Shown here: in pieces, positions 1-6,462 of the stretch | Layout of the letters: the number at the start of each line of letters is the position of its first letter | How positions within the stretch are numbered: position 1 is the first letter of the stretch | Notes under the pieces: model-generated | The model's database searches: none | What the model was told of the DNA's origin: nothing | What the model saw: only the letters and a program-made list of their open reading frames with translations | Assembly: GCF_045528445.1 (NCBI RefSeq) | Contig: NZ_JBGQQU010000040.1 | Coordinates: 1-16,875, forward strand | DNA: 16,875 bases | From: Desemzia sp045528445 | GTDB taxonomy: Bacteria > Bacillota > Bacilli > Lactobacillales > Carnobacteriaceae | Reading direction: 5' to 3' | Position numbers and translations under genes: made by a program

Positions 1-1
1 T

Positions 2-133
2 TTTAGGCAATATCTAGAAAAGCTGATTACGGAACTTCCTGGTTTGGATTTGATCCAAAATCCAAATCTTATCAGAGACTATCTCCCATGGTCTGAGAAA
101 ATCGTTCAATCCTGCCAACCTTTAAAAGTATAG
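2..133 (+). CDS. IS66-family transposase, C-terminal fragment (runs off the window)
   Basis: Forty-three codons are open in frame from base 2 to the TAG at 131-133. The translation includes YLEKLITELPGLDL, then IRDYLPWSEK and SCQPLKV at the end. This resembles the IS66 transposase C-terminal domain, which ends in a YL..LL..LP segment followed by a conserved LLPW. In this copy the tetrapeptide is YLPW. It is the only coding sequence on the plus strand that I can support. The catalytic DDE region lies outside the window, so activity cannot be judged. Confidence 0.7.
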   Translation, partial: FRQYLEKLITELPGLDLIQNPNLIRDYLPWSEKIVQSCQPLKV

Positions 134-136
134 ACC

Positions 137-176
137 AAAAAGCCTGATTTCAAAATTGAAAGTAAATCAGGCTCTT
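137..176. terminator. Bidirectional intrinsic terminator hairpin
   Basis: AGCCTGATTT (141-150) pairs perfectly with AAATCAGGCT (164-173) around a 13-nt loop. Read on the minus strand the stem is followed by a run of five T, a good intrinsic terminator for transcripts arriving from wzx. On the plus strand it lies 7 bp after the transposase stop, followed by a T-rich stretch. It lies inside the IS66 end, so the insertion may have supplied the capsule operon with a terminator. Confidence 0.7.
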
Positions 177-256
177 TGTCGTGTCTTCCTTTTTTTCTGC
201 AGCGTCCATTATAACGGGCTTACTTTATAGGTACATAGCACATAAAAAAGATCTTT

Positions 257-1663
257 TTAATTTGATTTTTTATTTTTAATAAAACGATATACAAATAACA
301 CAACTATAAATAATATACCTATAAAGCGAATGATTATATTCTCTTCAAAAATAAAGAAAAAAGCGGTTAAACCAAATACATAAGAAAGTGAAATTAAATG
401 GAATTTCAAGCCAAATACATTATCTTTAATTACTTTTGAAGCCATAAAGTAATGAAATAAGAATAGGAAGAAATAAGAAATTACAGTTGCTACTGCAGCG
501 GCTGTATATCCAAATTTTGGAATAAAAATAATATTTAATACAATATTAATTACCGCAGACATAATGGATGCTAAACTGATTAGATAAGTTTTCTTGTGTA
601 CAATTTCTATTTGAAATTCAAATGAATACATAAATTGGAAATAATATGCCATTAAAATCCAAGGCATAATAGAAATACCGACCCAATAACTTTCATCTCC
701 CATCAATTTAACTAATTCAGGACTGATTAGAAGTATTCCAGCATATACAATCGTAAAGGTGTCTCTATACGTACTCGCATAATTTTGAATAGCTTTTAAA
801 TTACGTGTATCCATTTTTTCATAGAACCAAGGTACCCATGCTTGGTTAAACGAAGTTGATAGAACTTGGATAACTACACCAATATTATATGAAAAACTAT
901 AAATTCCTGCCTCAGAAGCTCCTAGATAACGATTAATTAAAATGCGGTCGAACTGACTGTTTATCGAATTTGCTAAAGCATGGAAAACGAGAGGCGCACC
1001 AAGTAACAAAGCGTATTTCCAATATTTAATATCAATAAAAGTTTTCCCTTTTGTCATAAAGTAAATTAATGTAAATAATCCCATAGCAATCAAAGGTAGT
1101 ATCTGTCCAGTTACTTTTCCAAAGACTCGATTATTTTGAAAAACCATCAGAATTAAAAAAATCGAAAATAGAACTCCTAATCCTGTTAGAATAATATTTA
1201 CTATTGATACAGCTTTATAGTTATAATCGAATTGAAATTTATTAATAATATATTCTTGTAAAAAAAACAAATAAGATTGTAAAACCATCAAATAAAATAG
1301 AACTCTCGATAATCCAGTTATACTCAAGAAGAAAGATTCAAAGGTAATAAAAATAATGAGATAAACTAAAAAAGAAATCAATGAAAAGAACATTACGCTA
1401 GAGTTAAATTCATCATACTCATCTTTAAAATCAATTTTAGCGCGACCAATAGTTGAATGGAGATTAAATCCAATAAAAATCGAGAAAATACCTACCCAAC
1501 TTGTATAAATAGAAGTAACGCCATATTCTGAAGTTGTTAATAATCTGGTAAAAATTGGAATTGTTATAAATGTTATTCCTTTAATAAAGAAGTTGGTAAT
1601 TGTATACCAACTTCCAGCTTTAATAATTCTGTTATCGAATAGCTTTTTTACACCATTAAACAT
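257..1663 (-). CDS. wzx: Wzx-type polysaccharide flippase
   Basis: Predicted membrane protein of 468 aa that flips the undecaprenyl-diphosphate-linked repeat unit across the membrane. The N-terminus, with GSWYTITNFFIKGITF and IPIFTRLLTTSEYG, is typical of the polysaccharide biosynthesis (PST/MOP) exporter family. About a dozen hydrophobic segments run along the whole protein, which ends in a basic tail (RFIKNKKSN). Length fits the family. It is the last gene of the neuA-neuB-wzx group: its ATG is 3 bp after the neuB stop, and the nearest Shine-Dalgarno-like sequence (AGGA) is about 14 bp upstream, so translational coupling is likely. Its stop is 33 bp from the end of an IS66 element. Wzx proteins diverge strongly, so substrate is inferred only from the neighbours. 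Confidence 0.88.
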   Translation of the reverse strand: MFNGVKKLFDNRIIKAGSWYTITNFFIKGITFITIPIFTRLLTTSEYGVTSIYTSWVGIFSIFIGFNLHSTIGRAKIDFKDEYDEFNSSVMFFSLISFLVYLIIFITFESFFLSITGLSRVLFYLMVLQSYLFFLQEYIINKFQFDYNYKAVSIVNIILTGLGVLFSIFLILMVFQNNRVFGKVTGQILPLIAMGLFTLIYFMTKGKTFIDIKYWKYALLLGAPLVFHALANSINSQFDRILINRYLGASEAGIYSFSYNIGVVIQVLSTSFNQAWVPWFYEKMDTRNLKAIQNYASTYRDTFTIVYAGILLISPELVKLMGDESYWVGISIMPWILMAYYFQFMYSFEFQIEIVHKKTYLISLASIMSAVINIVLNIIFIPKFGYTAAAVATVISYFFLFLFHYFMASKVIKDNVFGLKFHLISLSYVFGLTAFFFIFEENIIIRFIGILFIVVLFVYRFIKNKKSN

Positions 1664-1666
1664 TAG

Positions 1667-2752
1667 TTATCTTGCATCCTCTTCTATATGGTCATAAGTT
1701 AATGTAGTATCTTCAGCTATGTCTTCTTTTGCTACTTTGCCGATAACTTTTTCTATTTCAGAGGGAGAGATTCCTGTTCCCGGTCTCTTGAATGTCAACA
1801 TGTCTTCAGTAATAACTGTTCCCTTAGATATAAGTTGGTCTGAAACAAGAGAACGTCTTGCATTCATGCGGGCTGCTGCTTCAGATTCTAAACTTATTTT
1901 ATCTTTGCTTCCACGAATTTCCATTAAGAAAGATAAACCTTCTTTTAATTTACGCATATCATCAGGATCCATTGCATGATAGTGATCGTTTCCTGGTAAT
2001 GTTTTATCTAACGTAAAATGTTTTTCAATTACTGGAGCGCCTAATGCAACTGCAGCTTTTATAACATCCATATTTGGATCAGGTTTTGTATGATCAGAAT
2101 ATCCGATTACATAGTCTGGAAAAGCTTCTTTTAAAGACTTGATCATATCTAAATTTGCATGCTCATAAGGCGTAGGGTATTCCAATACACAATGTAAAAT
2201 TACGATATCTTTATTTCCTTCATTTTCAATAGTACGAATAGCTGTTTCAATTTCTTCCATATTAGAAGCACCAGTTGAAATCAAAATTGGTTTTTGTTTC
2301 TTTGCCATATGCTTAATGAAAGGAGTATTTGTTAAATCAGAAGAAGAAATTTTATATACATCCATAAGTTCTTCTAAATAATCTGAAGATTCTATATCAA
2401 ATGGAGTACTTAAGAAAACAATACCTTGTTTTTTACAGTATTCAGAAATTTCTTTGTATTCTTCATAGCCAAATAAATCAAACTTTTTAAATAATTCATA
2501 TTGAGAAGTTGTAGCTTCTTCAGTTGTATCCCAGTATGATGGAGAATTTTTTGTAGCAATTGTCCCTGCTTTATAAGTTTGAAATTTAACAGCATCCATT
2601 CCAGAAGCTTTGGCTTCATCAATCATTAATTTAGCTGCCTCCATAGGTGTCGTTCCATTTTCCTTAGCAATGTCATAGTAATTCACACCAATTTCTCCAA
2701 TGACATAATAGCCTTGTTCTTCTACTTTTTCAAAAAAATTCATAATAATCAT
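1667..2752 (-). CDS. neuB: NeuB-type nonulosonic acid synthase
   Basis: Condenses phosphoenolpyruvate with an N-acetylmannosamine-like hexose (or a 2,4-diacetamido sugar) to form a nine-carbon nonulosonic acid in the cytoplasm. The N-terminal TIM barrel shows YVIGEIGVNY, DAVKFQTYKA, ILISTGAS, IGYSDHT and IEKHFTLDKTLPGNDH, all hallmarks of the family. The last 65 or so residues form a SAF/antifreeze-like domain with RRSLV, ITEDMLTFKRPGTGIS. Length of about 361 aa is normal. Start choice: a TTG at 2767 contains the Shine-Dalgarno sequence and is unlikely. ATG at 2752 is only 3 nt from AGGAG, and ATG at 2743 is 12 nt away, so either may be used. It follows the neuA-like stop by 22 bp. Family motifs do not separate Neu5Ac, legionaminate and pseudaminate synthases here. 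Confidence 0.9.
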   Translation of the reverse strand: MIIMNFFEKVEEQGYYVIGEIGVNYYDIAKENGTTPMEAAKLMIDEAKASGMDAVKFQTYKAGTIATKNSPSYWDTTEEATTSQYELFKKFDLFGYEEYKEISEYCKKQGIVFLSTPFDIESSDYLEELMDVYKISSSDLTNTPFIKHMAKKQKPILISTGASNMEEIETAIRTIENEGNKDIVILHCVLEYPTPYEHANLDMIKSLKEAFPDYVIGYSDHTKPDPNMDVIKAAVALGAPVIEKHFTLDKTLPGNDHYHAMDPDDMRKLKEGLSFLMEIRGSKDKISLESEAAARMNARRSLVSDQLISKGTVITEDMLTFKRPGTGISPSEIEKVIGKVAKEDIAEDTTLTYDHIEEDAR

Positions 2753-2774
2753 ACTCTCCTCTATCAATTTATTT

Positions 2775-4403
2775 TCAATCTAAAATTAAGCTCAAAACCT
2801 TTTTTAAACCATTTTTTAAATCGGTTTGCAACATACGACTTCTCATTTGTTCTCTTATTTGCGGGCTCTTAATTAACCAAGAAATAGTTTCAGCTACCGT
2901 TTCTGCTTCAATGTCTTTCCCGTAACCAAGATTAATAAATCCGTTTTGTAAATAACCAAATTCATGTTCTAGTTCTCGTTTGTTCTGAGCCATTAAAATA
3001 GTCGGTACAGCCATAGCAGCTAATTCTAGCATTGTTCTACCTTGAGATGAAATCGCAAGGTCTGCTTTTTTCATATACTCTGTCATCATCTTAACATTTT
3101 GAATAACATCGATATTTAAAGTTAATGATTTAACTTTTTGAGCTAGTTCTTCATAACCTTTATAACCTAATCCAATAATAAATGTAAAGTGAATGTTGTC
3201 TTTCTGATCTAGTTTTTGAATAGACTGGAATAATTTTTCTGTTAAATTGCTTGGATCAGATCCGCCAAAAATAACTAAAACTTCTTTTACCACCTCATTA
3301 TATGGTGAAGGTTTAGAAATAAGAAACTCATCACGAATCAAATAATACTCACTGCCCCAATAATAATGTGTATCTTCAAATTGTTTACTATATAAATCAT
3401 TAATAACAATATCAGCATATTTTGATCCTTTGCCTAAATCCTCAAAATTCACTACTTTTACATCAGTAGATTTTAAGTAGTGAATATAATCTTCATCAGT
3501 ATTTAAAATATCGTTGATGACGATATCGCAATTATAACGTTGAATTAATTCCCCCATCTCATGATTACCTGAAATAACTTCATATTTATAATGACTTGCT
3601 TTGATTTTTTGAATTCCAATATCTGATTGTTCGCTTAAAACAAAACAAACATTGTGATCAATGAAATTATTGGCCAAAACAAGAGAGCGATAAACATGTC
3701 CTAAACCTATTTTAGAATAACCGTCTACTCTTATTAAAATATTTTTTTTACTAAGTTCTTTTTCTGCAATCCACCAATCATGAGGTGTATCAATATCAAT
3801 TGCTTCATTCTCTGGCATCTCATAAATTGAAATGTTTTTTCCAAATCTGCTGTTTTCAGTTACAAAGTTACTTTTTGTAATAACGAATGCCCCTGTTTCA
3901 ATGAGATTTTTAGGCAGGTATTGACGATTCAATCTTTCTTTATAAGCTGGAACAGCTTTTTTGTTTTCAATTTTCCAAGCTAAATGCGGGCTATTTACAC
4001 CACTTATCAACGTATCAAAACCATATGTTATCAAGTCCTCAATTGCAGCATCTAGTGTCTTACTAGTAAGCAAAGGAGACGTAGGTTGTAAAGTAATCAC
4101 GATATCGTATTCTTTTTCGTTCTTCTTACTCATTTTTTGAACAGCGTCATAAATAACGGGATCAAGTGTAATACTATCAGATGCCAGTAAAGCACTTCTT
4201 TCTATAACTTCAGCACCATATTGTTTTGATACGCGTCCTATTTCTTCATCGTCCGTACTCACACAAACATTCAAATCATATCTACTAGCTAATGCATTTT
4301 CAATAGCATAACTAATCAATGGTTTTCCTGACATAATACGCACATTTTTTCTTGGTATGCCTTTTGAACCGCCACGTGCCGGTATAATGGCTAATATTTT
4401 CAT
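2775..4403 (-). CDS. Bifunctional CMP-nonulosonate synthetase / PseG-like protein (fusion)
   Basis: Two enzymes in one 542-aa chain. Residues 1 to about 218 are a CMP-sialate cytidylyltransferase (NeuA/PseF/LegF type), with the nucleotide loop IPARGGSKGIPRKN, LQPTSPLL, and the metal-binding DIDTPHDW near its end. It activates the acid as CMP-nonulosonate. From about residue 221 a GT-B-fold PseG/SpsG-like domain begins, with RVDGYSKIGLGHVYR, VIFGGSDPS and SQGRTMLELAAMAVP. PseG hydrolyses the UDP-sugar precursor of pseudaminic acid, and the His in GLGH matches its catalytic His by motif. The start is the ATG at 4403, with GGGAG 8 nt upstream; the in-frame TTG at 4418 overlaps that site. The fusion suggests a nonulosonic acid made through a UDP-sugar hydrolase step, but the PseG-like domain could instead act as a transferase. 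Confidence 0.88.
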   Translation of the reverse strand: MKILAIIPARGGSKGIPRKNVRIMSGKPLISYAIENALASRYDLNVCVSTDDEEIGRVSKQYGAEVIERSALLASDSITLDPVIYDAVQKMSKKNEKEYDIVITLQPTSPLLTSKTLDAAIEDLITYGFDTLISGVNSPHLAWKIENKKAVPAYKERLNRQYLPKNLIETGAFVITKSNFVTENSRFGKNISIYEMPENEAIDIDTPHDWWIAEKELSKKNILIRVDGYSKIGLGHVYRSLVLANNFIDHNVCFVLSEQSDIGIQKIKASHYKYEVISGNHEMGELIQRYNCDIVINDILNTDEDYIHYLKSTDVKVVNFEDLGKGSKYADIVINDLYSKQFEDTHYYWGSEYYLIRDEFLISKPSPYNEVVKEVLVIFGGSDPSNLTEKLFQSIQKLDQKDNIHFTFIIGLGYKGYEELAQKVKSLTLNIDVIQNVKMMTEYMKKADLAISSQGRTMLELAAMAVPTILMAQNKRELEHEFGYLQNGFINLGYGKDIEAETVAETISWLIKSPQIREQMRSRMLQTDLKNGLKKVLSLILD

Positions 4404-4431
4404 GCATTCATCTCCCAAATTACTATCTTAT

Positions 4432-4453
4432 GGTAAATCCATATAGATTTACC
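4432..4453. repeat. Perfect inverted repeat upstream of the neuA-like start
   Basis: GGTAAATC (4432-4439) and GATTTACC (4446-4453) are perfect 8-bp arms around a 6-bp spacer, ending 29 bp before the ATG at 4403. No T-run follows on the minus strand, so it does not look like a terminator. It could be a leader hairpin or an operator, but its function is not shown by the sequence. Confidence 0.45.
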
Positions 4454-4492
4454 CATAACTTTAAAGTTTGAATAAAATATTTTAAAACACCT

Positions 4493-4521
4493 ATTATACA
4501 ATGTATAGGATTGTCTTCATA
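4493..4521 (-). promoter_or_regulatory. Possible promoter for the neuA-neuB-wzx group
   Basis: A perfect minus-strand TATAAT lies at 4493-4498, about 90 bp upstream of the ATG at 4403. The -35 region at 17-bp spacing is poor (TATGAA). The -10 box sits inside an imperfect palindrome (4490-4509, arms CCTAT and ATAGG), which could be a regulator site. The interval is so AT-rich that a chance TATAAT is quite possible. Confidence 0.3.
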
Positions 4522-4818
4522 TTTTTTCATCATTTATTCCAACTTATCTAACACTTCATTATTAGCATCTTAGGTAAATTGATAGGCAATTTAATTTTTA
4601 AAATATTTCTTGAAGTATTCATAGAATTTATCTTTTTCACTTTAAAATATTGCAGTCACAGGATATACAGACATTTTGTTTTTACCTTTTAGAAAAAAAC
4701 AAAACATTACTTAACACTGGTATAGAGTTAATTCTAATGAATCATTTCAAAAGCATGAATTATTCAGGTACTTTCTTAAAAATTAATTTGCTTTAGATGT
4801 ATCAATACTTATAAGGAA

Positions 4819-4852
4819 TTGCTTATTATTTTATATTCTAGATAATAAGCAA
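4819..4852. repeat. Long AT-rich inverted repeat
   Basis: TTGCTTATTAT (4819-4829) pairs perfectly with ATAATAAGCAA (4842-4852) over 11 bp with a 12-nt loop. No run of T follows on either strand. It may be a weak terminator or scar in the decayed interval; I cannot assign it to a known element. Confidence 0.45.
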
Positions 4853-4871
4853 ACCGCAAATAAAACAGTGA

Positions 4872-5018
4872 TTATTTACACATTTCTATAATCAAAACAT
4901 CGCTAGCATTTTTTATAGCACTAGTTAACACAATACAGTATTTCAACACTTTTCTATAACCTTTCTTTTCTTCTTTAACTGGAATCAATTCATATAGTAC
5001 TTGTGGTACTTGAATTTT
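4872..5018 (-). pseudogene. Possible decayed gene fragment (48 open codons)
   Basis: A stop-bounded minus-strand stretch reads KIQVPQVLYELIPVKEEKKG, then YRKVLKYCIVLTSAIKNASD and VLIIEMCK. It ends in TAA at 4872-4874, beyond which the same frame continues as FYLRFAYYLEYKIISNS before another stop. The alternation of charged helix and hydrophobic strand (SDVLIIE) resembles the N-terminal half of a Rossmann-fold glycosyltransferase, but no diagnostic motif is present. There is no start codon or ribosome-binding site. It is in a different frame from the fragment at 4423-4680, so the two need not be one gene. Confidence 0.3.
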
Positions 5019-5379
5019 TCATTACTATCTATAAAAAAGTACCCTTACAATTAATACTAAAGGAATTAGAAAAATTGTAAAGAACTTCTTAAAATCTTAA
5101 TTAATTATTAATCATTAAATAGATGCAGAAAAATCTATACATACATTATTTGATTAGCTAATTTCCAACTTAATATCTAATTATATTTTGCAATAGTTTC
5201 ATTCCGCAACAAACACTAATGTCTCATTGTGTTTCAGCTTCCGTATATTTTTTCGTCGTTATCTCTTTAAAAATGATAATAATCCGCTATTTTTCAATCT
5301 AAAGTTCAACTCTAATCGCTACAAAAATCGGATTTTTAAGCTATACCGGGCTTATAAAAAGAGTATTTTTACTAAAAAT

Positions 5380-6462
5380 TTAATGTTTCAGTAGATCATG
5401 TAATTCTTGTTCAGACTTTGGTGAAACTATATTTGTGTATCCCATTTTTCGGTATTTCTTTACAAAACTACGAACTTCTTTTAATTTATTAATCACCTTT
5501 AAATTTCCGTTTGTAATTTTTTCGTTATTAATCAATAAATCGGCTAGTAAAACTATTTCATTGTCTATACCAAACATCATATTTGGCGTGAAAGAAGCGG
5601 TTGACACCGTACTTACAATTATAGAGTTCGAAAAATCATATTTCATAAAACACAATTCCCATGGAAGTGTAGTATTCAAAGCCGTCATTTTCCCATTATA
5701 CTTTTTCATTTCTGTTCTTGGATGTAATTTAACCATCAGTTCCTTGTTTGTCGTGTTGTTCATTAATATTTCAATAATACCCTCTTCATTAATAATATAG
5801 CCATCTTGATGTAATGGCTGGTCAAGAAAAATTACTTTATCTGATAACACGATTTTTTTATTTTCTAATTCAAATATTCTTTTTAGAACACTATATATAA
5901 TATTACTTTCATCAATCAATGGTAAACGGTAAACCATTTTATCTTTATCCGTATACATTTTGGTCGATTCAGGATCATAAACATAGTAGTCTTGTATTGG
6001 AGAAGAAAACATACTATATGGATTAATCATATTTAAAAATTTTTGTCTCTTTACCGATGTATTTAACAAATCATTGTCAGAATACGTTACAAGACCATCT
6101 TCAATGTATTTCAATTGCAGTTTTGAATTCAACTTTTTAGATTTTCCAAATAAGATTTTCAGAAAATAGTTACCGCCTTGGGTAAAGATAATATCATATT
6201 CGAAAGGATCATTTATTTTCAACATTCTATTATGATTAATCAACACATTAAATTTACTTACAAACCCCCCCCCCATATCCTCAGGATAAACAATATAGAC
6301 ATTTCTAAAGATTGTTTCTTCTTGAATTTTTTTGAAAATTTGTTCCGCTCCATTAAATTCTCCATAAATATATAAATCTGCTTCTTTTTCATAGTAAAAA
6401 GCAAACTTAGTGTTTAAAATATTAATAATATGAAGCGGAGTCCACGCAACAAAAGCTAACAT
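5380..6462 (-). CDS. Putative sialyltransferase (GT52/polysialyltransferase-like)
   Basis: A 360-aa cytoplasmic glycosyltransferase likely to transfer the CMP-activated nonulosonic acid to the repeat unit. The N-terminus LAFVAWTPLHIINILN resembles GT52 and polysialyltransferase-type proteins. All three bacterial sialyltransferase motifs can be seen: an acidic EDG (about residues 121-123, in YIEDGLVTY), an HP motif (KLHPR, about 245-249) and a Ser/Thr cluster (STVSTAS, about 284-290). AGGAG lies 9 nt before the ATG, and that ATG directly follows the polymerase TAA. Its neighbours encode NeuB and NeuA. Codons 63-66 are ATG GGG GGG GGG, a run of ten G; loss of one G gives a TAA after MGGGL and gain of one gives a TAA after MGGGVCK. 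GT52 versus GT38 cannot be settled by eye, nor can linkage and acceptor. Confidence 0.72.
   Translation of the reverse strand: MLAFVAWTPLHIINILNTKFAFYYEKEADLYIYGEFNGAEQIFKKIQEETIFRNVYIVYPEDMGGGFVSKFNVLINHNRMLKINDPFEYDIIFTQGGNYFLKILFGKSKKLNSKLQLKYIEDGLVTYSDNDLLNTSVKRQKFLNMINPYSMFSSPIQDYYVYDPESTKMYTDKDKMVYRLPLIDESNIIYSVLKRIFELENKKIVLSDKVIFLDQPLHQDGYIINEEGIIEILMNNTTNKELMVKLHPRTEMKKYNGKMTALNTTLPWELCFMKYDFSNSIIVSTVSTASFTPNMMFGIDNEIVLLADLLINNEKITNGNLKVINKLKEVRSFVKKYRKMGYTNIVSPKSEQELHDLLKH
6265..6274 (-). repeat. Poly-G(10) tract in the sialyltransferase gene (candidate phase-variation tract)
   Basis: Ten consecutive C on the plus strand are ten G in the coding strand, covering the third base of Met63 and all of Gly64-Gly66. 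The gene is in frame (ON) at ten. At nine the reading meets TAA two codons past the tract (GGT TTG TAA). At eleven it meets TAA three codons past the tract (GTT TGT AAG TAA). A G10 run is highly unexpected in such AT-rich DNA, where glycine could be encoded by GGA or GGT. Such tracts are known slipped-strand switches in other sialyltransferase genes. Confidence 0.75.

Larger units (their letters stand above)
1..223 (+). mobile_element. Right end of an IS66-family insertion sequence
   Basis: The window opens inside an insertion sequence and contains the last codons of its transposase, a hairpin and the element's terminal repeat. The probable terminus is at 223: read from the minus strand, the end begins GTAAGCCCGTTATAATGG. 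GTAA is the usual first tetranucleotide of IS66 ends, and the repeat spans about 201-223. IS66 elements make 8-bp target duplications, so 224-231 would be one copy, but the other end is outside the window. The element sits 33 bp beyond the wzx stop codon, so it may mark or have displaced the end of the locus. The family call rests on the C-terminal motif and the GTAA end. Confidence 0.65.
4423..4680 (-). pseudogene. Possible decayed gene fragment, family unknown
   Basis: One minus-strand frame reads like a protein broken only by four TAA codons, at 4642-4644, 4591-4593, 4570-4572 and 4534-4536. Each is a single change from GAA, CAA or AAA. The text between them looks coding rather than random: KMSVYPVTAIF, SEKDKFYEYFKKYFKN, DANNEVLDKLE, MMKKYEDNPIH, then IIGVLKYFIQTLKLW to a final TAG at 4423-4425. 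Lysine-, tyrosine- and glutamate-rich segments of this kind match the neighbouring genes' usage. I recognise no family. AT-rich DNA can give similar text by chance, so this is a tentative call. Confidence 0.35.
4404..5379. other. Gene-free, very AT-rich interval of about 980 bp
   Basis: No intact gene is visible on either strand between the cytidylyltransferase start and the sialyltransferase stop. The minus strand holds two stretches that read like decayed coding sequence (listed separately), two inverted repeats and a possible promoter. I see no clear terminator after the sialyltransferase, so whether the neuA group is co-transcribed with it or has its own promoter is open. The interval interrupts an otherwise tightly packed operon, which fits loss or decay of one or more former genes. 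Confidence 0.6.

Noticed and set aside
1719..1979. Plus-strand open frame of 86 codons inside neuB
   Set aside because: It lies antisense to a strongly conserved part of neuB (SAF domain region) and has no ribosome-binding site or family resemblance.
2410..2622. Minus-strand open frame of 70 codons within neuB in another frame
   Set aside because: Fully contained in neuB, no independent start signal and no recognisable product.
4404..5379. CRISPR array or tandem repeat in the AT-rich interval
   Set aside because: No regularly spaced direct repeats are visible; the only repeats are single inverted pairs.
5435..5800. Plus-strand open frame of 121 codons opposite the sialyltransferase
   Set aside because: Antisense shadow: the minus frame carries the HP and Ser/Thr motifs, whereas this one is a run of Phe/Ile/Ser from AT-rich complementary codons.
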